Positions 53,877 through 63,091 of a stretch of 64,000 nucleotides of DNA are shown piece after piece. A program made the translations under genes and the position numbers. Source of the DNA: Acidobacteriota bacterium (lineage in GTDB: Bacteria; Acidobacteriota; Terriglobia; Bryobacterales; Bryobacteraceae); assembly GCA_025352795.1 (NCBI GenBank), contig JANXSF010000028.1, positions 17,926 to 81,925 on the forward strand, in the 5' to 3' direction. The notes beneath the pieces are model-generated. The model was not told the DNA's origin, ran no database searches, and was given only the letters and a program-made list of their open reading frames with translations. The stretch's first letter is position 1. Every line of letters starts with the position of its first letter.

Positions 53877-56007
53877 TCCCCCGAGCTCGCAGCGCTTCAG
53901 CCACTTCCACAAAGGTAATCAATTGCATCAATCCAATCATGCCGTTTGCCCATCGCGCATCCAACGCCATCAATTCTTCAAGATGCGGCACCAGTTGCCC
54001 GGCCGCCAGAGCCAGATCCTCAGGCTGCAAATCCCCTTCAATCCGCAACTCCACCAGACTATCTTCTTCGCCAATGGACATGTCCACGTGCAGGCCACAA
54101 AGACTTACCAGAATGCGAATCAGCTTTTCATAATACAACCCTCGTCGTAAGCTGACACACAAGCGAAGGCGGATGTCGTCGGGCCTCTCCGGCAGCTTCA
54201 AATCCTCACGATTCACCGCTTCCAGGTTAAAAACAAGGTCGGCAGTTTTCGCCTGCGCATGAATATAACGCTTAGCGTCCGGGTAGCGATTTTCCAATGA
54301 TTCCAGAACTTTTTCCTCTGGATGACCCCGCTCATTCACGTCGCGCCGCAGCTTAAAATAGCGACGCAATTCTTCATCCATGGCCAGGAACAATCGCACA
54401 TCGAACTTAGAAACCAGGCTGGGAATGTATAGAGTGTGCAATCCACTGACTAAAATCACTTCGTTATGGGCAACGGATCGACGCTTGGTAAATCGACCAC
54501 TGGAATGATCGTAGTGGCGGCATACGATGCTTTTCCCTTCCATCAACGCCAGTACATCATTGGAAAATGCCAGTAAGTTGTTGGCCTGCGGATTCAGATG
54601 AGTAAGTGCCCGCCACATGGGCGCATGCCGATCCCAGCTATGATAATCATCGCCGGAAATACTGGCCACCGCACTGGAGCCAAATACGCCGGCGAGTGCC
54701 GCCGCTAAAGTATCTTTGCCACTGCCCGAATCACCGGCAATACCAATGGCCACGGGCTTACGGCTCAGCCGAAAGTAATCATTCTGCTGCACACCCGTGC
54801 GGAACATACGCGCAGCCAGGGCGGCACCCAGCGCCACCATTCCCGTCAGCCACAACGATTGTAAATGGGCCGGCATGGCCACTGGTGCCGTAAGATCCAA
54901 CCCTGCCAATCGCACCGTTGCTCCTGTGGATTGCCCCAAGTGGAAAATGATCATCACCATTGAAAATGCGTACACAGGCAGTGATGCGGGAACGCCACCT
55001 CCTAGTTGATGTGCCACCAGGAACGGAACCGCCCATAGAAACCAGCCGATAGATGCTGGGGTCAATAACAGCACCAGAAAGAAGGATGCACCAAGAAAGG
55101 AAAACAGTAATGAGAAACTCATCCGGCCAATGCGCCAAGCGGCATAGAGCAACAGTAAGTAAGTGAACGGCAAAACGTAAACCTGTAACTTATCGCCGAA
55201 CTTGATAGAGAGTTGGTACACCTTTTGAATTTCCGGACTGCCCATTACCATCACTTTTACACCTGGCGAAAATAGCAGGTAAGGGCCTTGCAACAAAGCG
55301 GCAGTGATGATCGCCGGAATCATAAACTGGCTGAGCAAGCCCGACAATCGTTTGCTGCGCCAAAGGTAGATGACCAGAAATGGCGCGGGCAAAATCATAC
55401 TGAGTTTTGCGGCAATGGCCAAGCCCAGAACCATACCAGCGGACTTTGCGTGCAGCTTCTGCAACAGGCGCAGCGAAACCATTAACAGCAGCACCGGCAC
55501 CATATCGGTTTGCCCGTGCCAGTAACAGATGTAAAGGACTATAGGGGACAGCCAGTAATAGCGCAGAATTTCGTCTTCGCTTGCATCCAGAATCTGCTCC
55601 AAAGAAAGCATCAGTTCCAAATCCAGCAACAAGATGGTTAGACCGAAGCCCAGCAGCGCAAAAAAATGTCCGAGCCCGAAATGCTGGTCTATCAACCCGC
55701 CTAAGGCCACTCCCGGCAGGTGCAAAAGATACATCACCGGACCATAAGGGAACGACATGGAATCGCCCCCCGAGTTCAAAAACGTTGTCCACGGATCAAG
55801 CGAAGGTTGCCGCAGAAAATCCAGCAGAAAGGGCACAAACCACTTTTCCTGCACTTTGGGCACAGCCAGAAAAACCAATGCCAAACGGATCAGCAGACCG
55901 AATTGAAAAATAGGATGACGCGCCAAACGGCCAAGCGATTTGCATTGAGGATACAACCATCCCTCAAAGGGTCCCGAAGATGCTTTCTCCGCTGTGGCTA
56001 CCTCCAT
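53869..56007 (-). CDS. membrane glycosyltransferase-like domain fused to uridine-kinase-like domain
   Basis: A 712-residue two-part protein. Residues about 30-400 contain around ten to eleven membrane helices; an early loop with GGDSMSFPYGPVMYLLHLP near 79-97 and WHGQTDMVPVLLLM near 163 resemble GT-C/GT87-like mannosyltransferases. Residues about 417-630 form a P-loop kinase: Walker A GDSGSGKDT near 424-432, SGDDYHSWDRH near 451, and RRDVNERGHPEEKVLESLENR near 565, the pattern of uridine kinase/phosphoribulokinase. About 80 further residues follow. The kinase would face the cytoplasm. Its substrate may be a sugar, nucleoside or lipid. Overlaps bind it to the GDPD-like gene upstream and HAD gene downstream. 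Confidence 0.7.
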   Translation of the reverse strand: MEVATAEKASSGPFEGWLYPQCKSLGRLARHPIFQFGLLIRLALVFLAVPKVQEKWFVPFLLDFLRQPSLDPWTTFLNSGGDSMSFPYGPVMYLLHLPGVALGGLIDQHFGLGHFFALLGFGLTILLLDLELMLSLEQILDASEDEILRYYWLSPIVLYICYWHGQTDMVPVLLLMVSLRLLQKLHAKSAGMVLGLAIAAKLSMILPAPFLVIYLWRSKRLSGLLSQFMIPAIITAALLQGPYLLFSPGVKVMVMGSPEIQKVYQLSIKFGDKLQVYVLPFTYLLLLYAAWRIGRMSFSLLFSFLGASFFLVLLLTPASIGWFLWAVPFLVAHQLGGGVPASLPVYAFSMVMIIFHLGQSTGATVRLAGLDLTAPVAMPAHLQSLWLTGMVALGAALAARMFRTGVQQNDYFRLSRKPVAIGIAGDSGSGKDTLAAALAGVFGSSAVASISGDDYHSWDRHAPMWRALTHLNPQANNLLAFSNDVLALMEGKSIVCRHYDHSSGRFTKRRSVAHNEVILVSGLHTLYIPSLVSKFDVRLFLAMDEELRRYFKLRRDVNERGHPEEKVLESLENRYPDAKRYIHAQAKTADLVFNLEAVNREDLKLPERPDDIRLRLCVSLRRGLYYEKLIRILVSLCGLHVDMSIGEEDSLVELRIEGDLQPEDLALAAGQLVPHLEELMALDARWANGMIGLMQLITFVEVAEALRARGNG

Positions 56008-56585
56008 AACTCCGGTGTCTTGGTGCAGACCGCTTCAGCAGGAATGCGCAGTCCATCCAAAAGTTCGCGCATGGCGGCGATGGCTTGTGGATCTGAACGA
56101 CCTTGCAGTTCTGGCGATACCAGGCAGAAACGGAATCCCGCTTGGCGCAGCCTGTCTGCCTGTTGACGGCTAAGTGGAAACTTAGTGAAACAATCCACCC
56201 AGACCCACGATACTTTGCCTTGCAGTGCCATGGCCGTATCAATGCTCTCAAATTCACTGACCCTCACCGCACAACGCTTTTCGCCGGTGCGCGCCGTCTT
56301 AATCAGAAATGGAAACGATTGATCCAGAAAGAAGAAATCTTCAATGCCGAACCGCTTCATCCTTTCCAGAACTGCTTCCTCTAAACCCTCTTCCTTGACG
56401 TTTAAAATCAGCGTTCCGTGGTGAAATTCAGCTAGCCAGTTATCCAGCAGTTCCCCCGCAACAAACGGGTCATGATGCAGGATCAGGTCTTTGCCATGGG
56501 TGCGGATGTCGATTTCCACCCCATATTCAACGGGTGTAGAACGTAACTCTTCAAGGGTATTGCGACGATGATGGATAATCTTCAT
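55998..56585 (-). CDS. glycerophosphodiester phosphodiesterase-like protein
   Basis: A 195-residue compact GDPD-fold protein. The start has HHRRNT, close to the HRG catalytic histidine motif, then GVEIDIRTHGKDLILHHDPF near residue 22, with the metal-binding EID and the second catalytic histidine in HHDP. ILNVKEEG near 60 matches the third acidic ligand. It is shorter than typical GDPD (230-250). Predicted target is a phosphodiester, perhaps a phosphoglycerol or phosphosugar. It overlaps the GT2 gene by four bases and the fusion gene by ten. Confidence 0.75.
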   Translation of the reverse strand: MKIIHHRRNTLEELRSTPVEYGVEIDIRTHGKDLILHHDPFVAGELLDNWLAEFHHGTLILNVKEEGLEEAVLERMKRFGIEDFFFLDQSFPFLIKTARTGEKRCAVRVSEFESIDTAMALQGKVSWVWVDCFTKFPLSRQQADRLRQAGFRFCLVSPELQGRSDPQAIAAMRELLDGLRIPAEAVCTKTPELWR

Positions 56586-57298
56586 TGTGGGGGTTTTCTC
56601 AACTGTTTTGATAGCGTTAAACTGTAATCGACGGTTCGCCGAATGAACTTCACTTTAGCCTGCCAGTTGACGTTCCAACGGGAGATGCCATGCGCTCTTT
56701 TGCCGAAATTTACGGGGAATCGTTTTACTTCCAAACCCTGTTTGCGAGCCATGTAAAAGGCGAAAAGATCCAGCGAAAAATCGTGCGGAGGGTTGTTCCA
56801 GGTATCGAAAAAACTTTTAGTGAACAAGGTTGGCTGCGCGTTAATGTCCCACAGTGGCTTTTGTAAAATGGCGGTTTCAAACAGGCCCATCCCCGCAGTG
56901 AAAAAAACGTCGGCGGGAGGGCGCCCATAACGCTTCCCTTTCACAAAGGTAAGCTCCGCGTGACCTGAATGTTTTAGAAGGCTAAGACCCCGCAGGGCGT
57001 CCCCAGGATCGGTCTGCAGATCGGCGTGGGTCCAGCCCAAAAAAGGGGATTTCGCAGCTCGTAAGCCACTCAGAATTCCGAATCCGTATCCCTGATTAAT
57101 GGGAACCCGTACCGTGCGAGCAAACGTGTATTGGGGAATCAGTTGGGCCAGGACGGCCGGGCTGGTATCAGTTGAACCGTTATCCACCACAATCAATTCA
57201 ATAGGCGATCCAGTGAATACCGCCGCTGCACGATCAAGCAACAGGGGCAGATTGGCGGACTCGTTGTAGGCGGGGATGATGAGGGAAAGTTCCGGCAT
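56582..57298 (-). CDS. GT2 family glycosyltransferase, dolichyl-phosphate mannose synthase-like
   Basis: A 238-residue GT-A enzyme. LSLIIPAYNESANLPLLLDRA starts the fold; VVDNGSTDTSPAVL near residue 38 is the nucleotide-binding motif; FLGWTHADLQTDPGDALRG near 85 holds the DxD-like metal site. The C-terminus carries a short RWNVNWQAKVKFIRRTVDYS amphipathic segment and no membrane helices. ATG 57298 opens the operon; its stop overlaps the GDPD start (ATGA). It probably transfers a sugar from an NDP donor to a polyprenyl phosphate, the usual DPM1 role, and could supply the GT-C-like domain two genes on. Confidence 0.87.
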   Translation of the reverse strand: MPELSLIIPAYNESANLPLLLDRAAAVFTGSPIELIVVDNGSTDTSPAVLAQLIPQYTFARTVRVPINQGYGFGILSGLRAAKSPFLGWTHADLQTDPGDALRGLSLLKHSGHAELTFVKGKRYGRPPADVFFTAGMGLFETAILQKPLWDINAQPTLFTKSFFDTWNNPPHDFSLDLFAFYMARKQGLEVKRFPVNFGKRAHGISRWNVNWQAKVKFIRRTVDYSLTLSKQLRKPPQ

Positions 57299-57346
57299 GG
57301 GCTCGGCGGCAACTACCCCTACATTATGGCAGCAGGGGTGCCCAGC

Positions 57347-57380
57347 AGGAGGGTGGATTTAGCCTCCACCCTCCTTTTTT
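57347..57380. terminator. 11-base-pair perfect hairpin with T tail
   Basis: AGGAGGGTGGA (57347-57357) pairs perfectly with TCCACCCTCCT (57365-57375) around a seven-base loop, followed on the plus strand by Ts. Downstream of the SBBP gene on its own (minus) strand the hairpin is preceded by As and lacks a T tail, so it is strongest in plus orientation although no plus gene precedes it. It probably stops transcription both ways. Confidence 0.55.
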
Positions 57381-57386
57381 ATAAGT

Positions 57387-60300
57387 CTACTGAACGGTGA
57401 AAGTTCCTCCATTCGTCCAACCCACGGAGGCTTGGGACTGATCCGCTGTTAGGAGGTAGATGTTTTTGGTACCTCGGAAAGCAGGCAGGAATGTGATCGG
57501 GACAGTATAAACAAGCGTGTTGCCAGATCCGCTGATGGTGGCTGCCGCCGGATTCACAGTGCACTGATTATTGGAAAGGATGGACCCAGACCCAATGGAA
57601 CTACCCAAAAAGGATCCTGAGTTCTGTAACAGGTAGATTTTCTGACTGGGACGATCAAACAAAAGGTAACAAGCTCCATTGCCATCAATCACTGTGTTGA
57701 TCAGCGCCTGTGACGTGCCTAAATCGGTAAAGCCATTAGGATCGGCAAAAGTGAAAGTAAACGTCCCGTTTGTACCTGAACCATTATTGGGAGTGACCCC
57801 AATGATTTGCGGTGGCTGGTTGGCAGCCAAGGACCAAGACCCTATCTGCACCCAGGGTGAACCGGCCCTGGCTTGATCATATGCGATCACGTAAATGGCC
57901 TTTGTTCCGGTTTGAGCTGTTTGGAATGTCAGTCTGATGTTTACCGTCAGGGCAGTTCCCGAATTGGTAAAAGTTATATCGGAACCTACTATGCGACACA
58001 TACTGTTTGATGCCACGGCGGACGTCCCCATGGTAACGCCGGTCCAATTGCCCGTAGTATCCGGAGCAAGGTAAAATGCCCGTCCGGGGACGTCAATGGA
58101 AAAGAAACAGCCATTGCTTCCATTCAAGCTGGTATTGATCAACACCAGCACCTGGGTAATATCGGAAGAGCCATTTGCATCGGAAATGGTGGTGGTAAAA
58201 TTCGCCGTGTATCCGCTGCCTGTAACTACTGGAGTGGAGGTCACCGTCGGTGCGACATTGACTGCAGATCCCACAATGAAGGTGCCTAAGGTTTGATATC
58301 CGCTGGTTGCAGCAGTTTGATCGGTAGCTTGCCCATAGATATTTTTGTTTCCATTGAAGGCTGCAAGAAACTGCAGGCCCACTTGTAGCGCCAGTTCATT
58401 TCCCGTCACTGTTTGACTAACCAAGTTCAAAGGAATTTTGCATTGGCTGTTCTGTAATAGAGTGCTGGAACCGGCGGTACCCGTCGAACCGCTGCTGCCA
58501 TTATCGTCAAGAATCGTAACCTGTCCAGAGGCTGGCGAGTAGATAAAGGAGCACGCCGCAGCGTTAGTTTGCGAGTTATTTAGAAGCACCTGGACGCTGG
58601 CAATATCGCCTGCTCCGTTGCCGTCACTAAATACAAGTTGCAAACTCGCGGTGGAACCACTCCCTGCGCCCGCATTGACTGACACGGCCAAGGGCAGCTC
58701 ATTTAGTTTTAAAAGAAAAGCCCCGTTCGACCCGGCGTTATTCACTGAATAGGCAGATTTCATCGGGAAATCTGGCGATAGAGTGTTGCCTACAAGATAG
58801 GCGTAGGAACCCGTGGAAAGGGCCAGTCCCATAGCCTGATCCGCCCCTGTTCCCCCAATATAAGTCACTGTGTCGAATACCGTTAAATCGGGTCGAACCC
58901 TGGCATAAAATGCATCGTAACCACCTTTGTAAATACTGCTTGGGATTGCGCTGATCACTGGTAGATTGCGCGATGTTGTGGACCCCGCCAAATGGATTAT
59001 GCCTGTCGCGTCAACTGCAACCGCTTGAATGGCATCAATTCCTTTCCCTCCGAAAAAGCTCGATGCTAGGATCGACGTCCCTGCGGCATTAAACTTAGTC
59101 ACAAAACCGTCCGTCGTTCCGCCACCGTAAACAATTTGCGCAACTGAAGCTGTTGTTGGAAAGTCGGATGAACTGGTGATTCCCGCCGCCACCAGGTTAT
59201 TACTGGCATCCAACGCCAGTGCATTTACTTGTTCCGCATTCAGCCCACTCCCCCGCGAACCACCCCAGTAAGTGCTGTAACTCAGGCTCTGGGCAGCCGG
59301 TGGAAACTTGACGATGAACCCCGATTGTCCTCCCTTGCGCGTTGCTTGCAGGGCATTGTTCAACGGCAGATCTGCTGAATTCGTCGTGCCTGCGACGTAA
59401 ATGGAACCCCCGCTCTCCACAACCAGGGCCAACGCCCGATCCTCTCCCGTACCCCCAAACAGTGTTCGAAAAAGGATATCGCCAGCCGGTTGATAGCTAA
59501 CCAAAAACGCATCACTGCCCCCTTGATTAGCCGATTGGTAAGCAGACGTGGTCGGGAAATTTGTCGATGTGGTTTCGCCCACAGCATACACAACCCCGCT
59601 GGCATCCACCGCCACCGCGTTCACCGCATCCGATCCCGATCCCCCCACATAAGTGCTGAATAACATAGCGTTTCCATTGGCGTTTAACCGCACCACAAAT
59701 CCGTCCCGAATTCCACCAAAGTTATTCTGGCTTCCATTCACAGGGAAATTTGACGATTGCGTCCACCCGCCCACCACCACATTTCCGCTAGCATCCACAG
59801 CCACTGAGGTGGCCCGGTCATCCCCTGCCCCTCCCAGATAAGTGGCCCACAAGATCCGTTGCCCATTTGGTGAAAATTTGACGACGTAAGCGTCAACTCC
59901 TCCACCCGATGTTCCATTTAAAGCCTGCTGCACAGGGAAATCTTTCGATTCTGTCCATCCCGCGACGTAGATATTTCCCGCAGTATCCAGAGCAATCGAC
60001 GCTGCCGCATCCGCCAGTCGTCCTCCAAGGTAAGTACTGAAAACTAATACAGGATCAATCACTAACCGGTTCTTCACATTGCGGCTTTCCACTTTGAAAC
60101 CTACTCTGCCGTCGGCCCGTAAGTCATAACTCACCTTACGCAGAATTCTGCCACCACGTTCATCCAGTTCATATGCCTCGGGAATATGTTCTTCAAACCA
60201 AACACCACTGGCCTTGATTCGCAGTTGGCCGTCGATGTCTAATTTCACCTCTTCTGCATTGGTGTATTGCCATTCAATGTTGCCCGCATCCGCACCAGCC

Positions 60301-60719
60301 TTCACATGGTATTCCGACTTGAAAACGTTGGATACTCCTTCATATGTCAAGTCGATTCCTTCAAACAATTCCACATAGCGCAGGCGGGAATACATGGCCT
60401 CACCCTTCCTCCATTTTTCTGGATTCTGCCCAAAAAGAAAGTTCGCCTTTCCAGGCAGTGGCTCTTCCGCACTCAACTGGAAATCCGATTTCGTTTTCTT
60501 GAACTCCATGGTCAGCGTTTTGCCCTGTTTGCCGTATTGCACCCCTTGTCTGCTAAACGATGCCGACAATTTCGGTGTATGCCCCACATAACGGATTTCC
60601 TGTTTCGCCACCTGCTCTTCAAAGAAATAAAATGGAAGCGTAGGTTCCTTCACCAAAGCACCAACCGCCATAGTTTGCAGGAATAAGAAGCCAATCAGCA
60701 CACTCAATAGTATTTTCAT
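57387..60719 (-). CDS. secreted SBBP beta-propeller protein with triplicated C-terminal domain
   Basis: A 1110-residue exported protein. The signal peptide is MKILLSVLIGFLFLQTMAVGA. Residues 25-220 form the N-terminal domain that precedes SBBP repeats (YRLRYVELFEGIDLTYEG-type segment near 100). Residues about 225-690 are roughly eight SBBP repeats, each with D-A-x-A-x-A-x-D-x-x-G-N-x-Y-V-A-G-x-T. The remainder (about 695-1110) is three copies of a ~125-residue beta unit, each with a cysteine pair (CxF..., NxxC) and a GTKNIYxxxxDQ-like strand. The propeller may bind polysaccharide or protein at the surface. The last copy reaches the C-terminus, so no sorting signal is seen. No operon partners. 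Confidence 0.85.
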   Translation of the reverse strand: MKILLSVLIGFLFLQTMAVGALVKEPTLPFYFFEEQVAKQEIRYVGHTPKLSASFSRQGVQYGKQGKTLTMEFKKTKSDFQLSAEEPLPGKANFLFGQNPEKWRKGEAMYSRLRYVELFEGIDLTYEGVSNVFKSEYHVKAGADAGNIEWQYTNAEEVKLDIDGQLRIKASGVWFEEHIPEAYELDERGGRILRKVSYDLRADGRVGFKVESRNVKNRLVIDPVLVFSTYLGGRLADAAASIALDTAGNIYVAGWTESKDFPVQQALNGTSGGGVDAYVVKFSPNGQRILWATYLGGAGDDRATSVAVDASGNVVVGGWTQSSNFPVNGSQNNFGGIRDGFVVRLNANGNAMLFSTYVGGSGSDAVNAVAVDASGVVYAVGETTSTNFPTTSAYQSANQGGSDAFLVSYQPAGDILFRTLFGGTGEDRALALVVESGGSIYVAGTTNSADLPLNNALQATRKGGQSGFIVKFPPAAQSLSYSTYWGGSRGSGLNAEQVNALALDASNNLVAAGITSSSDFPTTASVAQIVYGGGTTDGFVTKFNAAGTSILASSFFGGKGIDAIQAVAVDATGIIHLAGSTTSRNLPVISAIPSSIYKGGYDAFYARVRPDLTVFDTVTYIGGTGADQAMGLALSTGSYAYLVGNTLSPDFPMKSAYSVNNAGSNGAFLLKLNELPLAVSVNAGAGSGSTASLQLVFSDGNGAGDIASVQVLLNNSQTNAAACSFIYSPASGQVTILDDNGSSGSTGTAGSSTLLQNSQCKIPLNLVSQTVTGNELALQVGLQFLAAFNGNKNIYGQATDQTAATSGYQTLGTFIVGSAVNVAPTVTSTPVVTGSGYTANFTTTISDANGSSDITQVLVLINTSLNGSNGCFFSIDVPGRAFYLAPDTTGNWTGVTMGTSAVASNSMCRIVGSDITFTNSGTALTVNIRLTFQTAQTGTKAIYVIAYDQARAGSPWVQIGSWSLAANQPPQIIGVTPNNGSGTNGTFTFTFADPNGFTDLGTSQALINTVIDGNGACYLLFDRPSQKIYLLQNSGSFLGSSIGSGSILSNNQCTVNPAAATISGSGNTLVYTVPITFLPAFRGTKNIYLLTADQSQASVGWTNGGTFTVQ

Positions 60720-60809
60720 ATCACCCTAACCACCTATTCGTCCACAAACCAACATCCAATACAAAATTCCCCACTATATTTGCGTTACGATGAGGCTTCG
60801 ATCCAAAAC

Positions 60810-62924
60810 ATGGACATTCTACCGAAGCTCCCCCAGGGATCGCCGACACCTGGTGCAACTCCCCTGAACCAGCGTTTTTACCGTCAACAGCAGTGGGTCA
60901 GCGTTGTCATTGTTGCCTTCGCCGCCATCGCCGCCACCTTCTTCCGATTCTTCACCCTCGCCGACCGCATGACCCATTGCGACGATTCCGGCTTTCTCAT
61001 TCAAGGCCTGTTCGCATCCGACGCAGTGAACGCCGGTCATCGCGTGGCTTCCTATTGGACCTATGGCCCAGGCCAGTTTGTATTGGGCTATCCCCTGTGG
61101 AGTATTGCTGGCAACTGGCGAAATGCTCTCTACGCCCTACGCCTTCCCAGCGCCATTGCCGGAACTATCGCTGCATTCCTCACCGTTTGGTTACTATCGA
61201 AATTGAGTGCTGACAGAAACCTTTCGCCCTTTGCCGGAATGTTTTCCGCCGTTTTAGGCCTTTGCAGCTTGCGGGCGATGGTGGAATCCCAACAAGGCTA
61301 TCCATATTCCGCAGCATGCCTAAGTGTCACCCTTACCGCCGTGCTTCTCTACTGGATGACCCGAAGCAGCCCCAACCTTGACCCTCGCCGACTTCCATTG
61401 CTCATCGGCATTCTCGCTGTTTGGGGAAGCATCGCCGTTGCCTTCAGTTATCAGATGACCATTTCTATCGCCGCCAGCATGCTGGCTATTTTGACAGTTG
61501 CCTACCCCGATCTGCGCAAACCCCATGCGTTCCAGCAAATCTCCTCCCGCAGTTGGATCGCAGGCAGCACCCTCTCACTGGCAGGTGCAGCCGCGTTTGG
61601 CTGGATATTCATCCACTATCTTTCCGATAGGTTACTCAATAATCAGGGCGTTCCCCCCTGGGCTGCCTTCGACGTCATTCATTGGACTGGTTCTCCCCTC
61701 CAATATCTGCAAACTATCGTTATGAAGTGGGTATACTTCGCCGGCTTCAGCACCACACCGATTTGGCCTGAAAGAATAGGACTTTCCATCACTCGATGGA
61801 TTGGCTTTCTTCTAATGGTTCTGGTTCTTTTGGGCCTGAAAAGTCTCAATCGTTCCAACCCGCTTTGGCAACGAATCATCGGTTGGTATTGCCTGTGGAT
61901 GCTCATAGCCAGCTTCTTCCTGAGCCTTTTTGGGAAAATGCCCTTTGGCGTCACTCGTCATTCCCACTTTCTACTTCCAGCGCTGTTATTGCTAAGTGGT
62001 TTCGGCGAAGCCAACTTACTAACTACAATGAAGGGCCATCTTAAAACTTCTACCTTCGCCAATTGGTCACTAGCAGCAGCCTCCGCAATCATAGTAACGG
62101 TATCCTTTTTTTCATTCCCCACCTTCCACATGGCCACCAGAAATCAATTCGACTTGGATCGTCTAGTTCGGTTAGCCAATGACAAGAAACCTTTACGAAT
62201 TCTGGGATCCGATTGCACTTTCGATGCCGCAGCAGCCCAGCTTGTATCTCATAACCAACTGTTTGCGTGCCCCACAACGGGTGGATTTTTAGAGGGTGAG
62301 ATTGAAGGGGCCATGGCCATGTTGGCGAATAAGAAAGCACCTGCATCCATTTTTATAGTCGACCACCGCGACGATCCCGAATGGCAACTTCGGCCCTCTC
62401 TTAAAAAATATCCGACACTTCGTTCCATCCTGTTAGTTGGCATTAAACCCATCGGCAGTACAGAAATGATTGGCAACATCAATGGTGGAAATGGTTTCTT
62501 TATACGGCAAGTTACTAAATTTGAGCCAGGCGCAGATACATTGGAATGCAAGGCTTCGTTCCTCACTGGCTGGCACGCGCGCGAAACAAGTGCCAGCGGT
62601 TGGTGGCGATGGTCAGAAGGTAGCCCAACTCTCCGTGTGTTCACAAATCAGGATTTGATTCTGCAATGGCAAGGCACGCTGCTATCCATGATCTGGCCGC
62701 AGAAACTCAATATTTTGGTCAATGGGAAACAAGTTTCCACCTGGGATGCCAAGCCCACACTCGATTTCAGTGTCCCTCTGCAAGCCGGTGAAAATGTAAT
62801 TCAGTTAGTAGGACAGAAACCCGGAATACGATCAGGAACTGATACCCGATTCCTCTCGTTCGGCTTACTCGACCTGGTTTTGCACACCGCAAAAAAAGCA
62901 ACTGAAGTCTGTGAATTGGAATAG
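60810..62924 (+). CDS. polytopic membrane protein, GT39/GT-C-like
   Basis: A 704-residue protein with about 11 hydrophobic helices between residues 35 and 450, followed by a ~250-residue soluble domain. The first extracytoplasmic loop holds RMTHCDDSGFLIQGLF, an acidic pair typical of GT39-like glycosyltransferases that use polyprenyl-phosphate sugars. The C-terminal domain looks like a beta-sandwich (LVNGKQVSTWDAKPTLDFSVPLQAGENVIQLVGQK). ATG 60810 is preferred over TTG 60780. Function as a surface glycosyltransferase is probable by fold only. It is divergent from the SBBP gene by 90 bases; no other glycosylation gene is adjacent. Confidence 0.65.
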   Translation: MDILPKLPQGSPTPGATPLNQRFYRQQQWVSVVIVAFAAIAATFFRFFTLADRMTHCDDSGFLIQGLFASDAVNAGHRVASYWTYGPGQFVLGYPLWSIAGNWRNALYALRLPSAIAGTIAAFLTVWLLSKLSADRNLSPFAGMFSAVLGLCSLRAMVESQQGYPYSAACLSVTLTAVLLYWMTRSSPNLDPRRLPLLIGILAVWGSIAVAFSYQMTISIAASMLAILTVAYPDLRKPHAFQQISSRSWIAGSTLSLAGAAAFGWIFIHYLSDRLLNNQGVPPWAAFDVIHWTGSPLQYLQTIVMKWVYFAGFSTTPIWPERIGLSITRWIGFLLMVLVLLGLKSLNRSNPLWQRIIGWYCLWMLIASFFLSLFGKMPFGVTRHSHFLLPALLLLSGFGEANLLTTMKGHLKTSTFANWSLAAASAIIVTVSFFSFPTFHMATRNQFDLDRLVRLANDKKPLRILGSDCTFDAAAAQLVSHNQLFACPTTGGFLEGEIEGAMAMLANKKAPASIFIVDHRDDPEWQLRPSLKKYPTLRSILLVGIKPIGSTEMIGNINGGNGFFIRQVTKFEPGADTLECKASFLTGWHARETSASGWWRWSEGSPTLRVFTNQDLILQWQGTLLSMIWPQKLNILVNGKQVSTWDAKPTLDFSVPLQAGENVIQLVGQKPGIRSGTDTRFLSFGLLDLVLHTAKKATEVCELE

Positions 62925-62951
62925 CTAGAACCAGAAAAATGCAAGCCGAAC

Positions 62952-63039
62952 GGGGACATCCTGGTCTGGCCCACGCCACCAAATCCACCACAAGACTCCA
63001 CAATCGGCCTAAGCGAGTGGCCCAGCCCAGCGTGTCCCC
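62952..63039. repeat. imperfect 88-base inverted-repeat element
   Basis: GGGGACA (62952-62958) and TGTCCCC (63033-63039) bound a G/C-rich segment with further near-symmetric blocks (CTGGCCCACGCCACC and GTGGCCCAGCCCAG). It lies in the only gap between two convergent genes here. The form suggests a REP-like or MITE-like intergenic element; no second copy was found in this window. Confidence 0.35.
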
Positions 63040-63091
63040 TTTTGGCGACATTCCCACCAAGTCCCACTTGCTTCGTTCATAGAGAAAGCAG

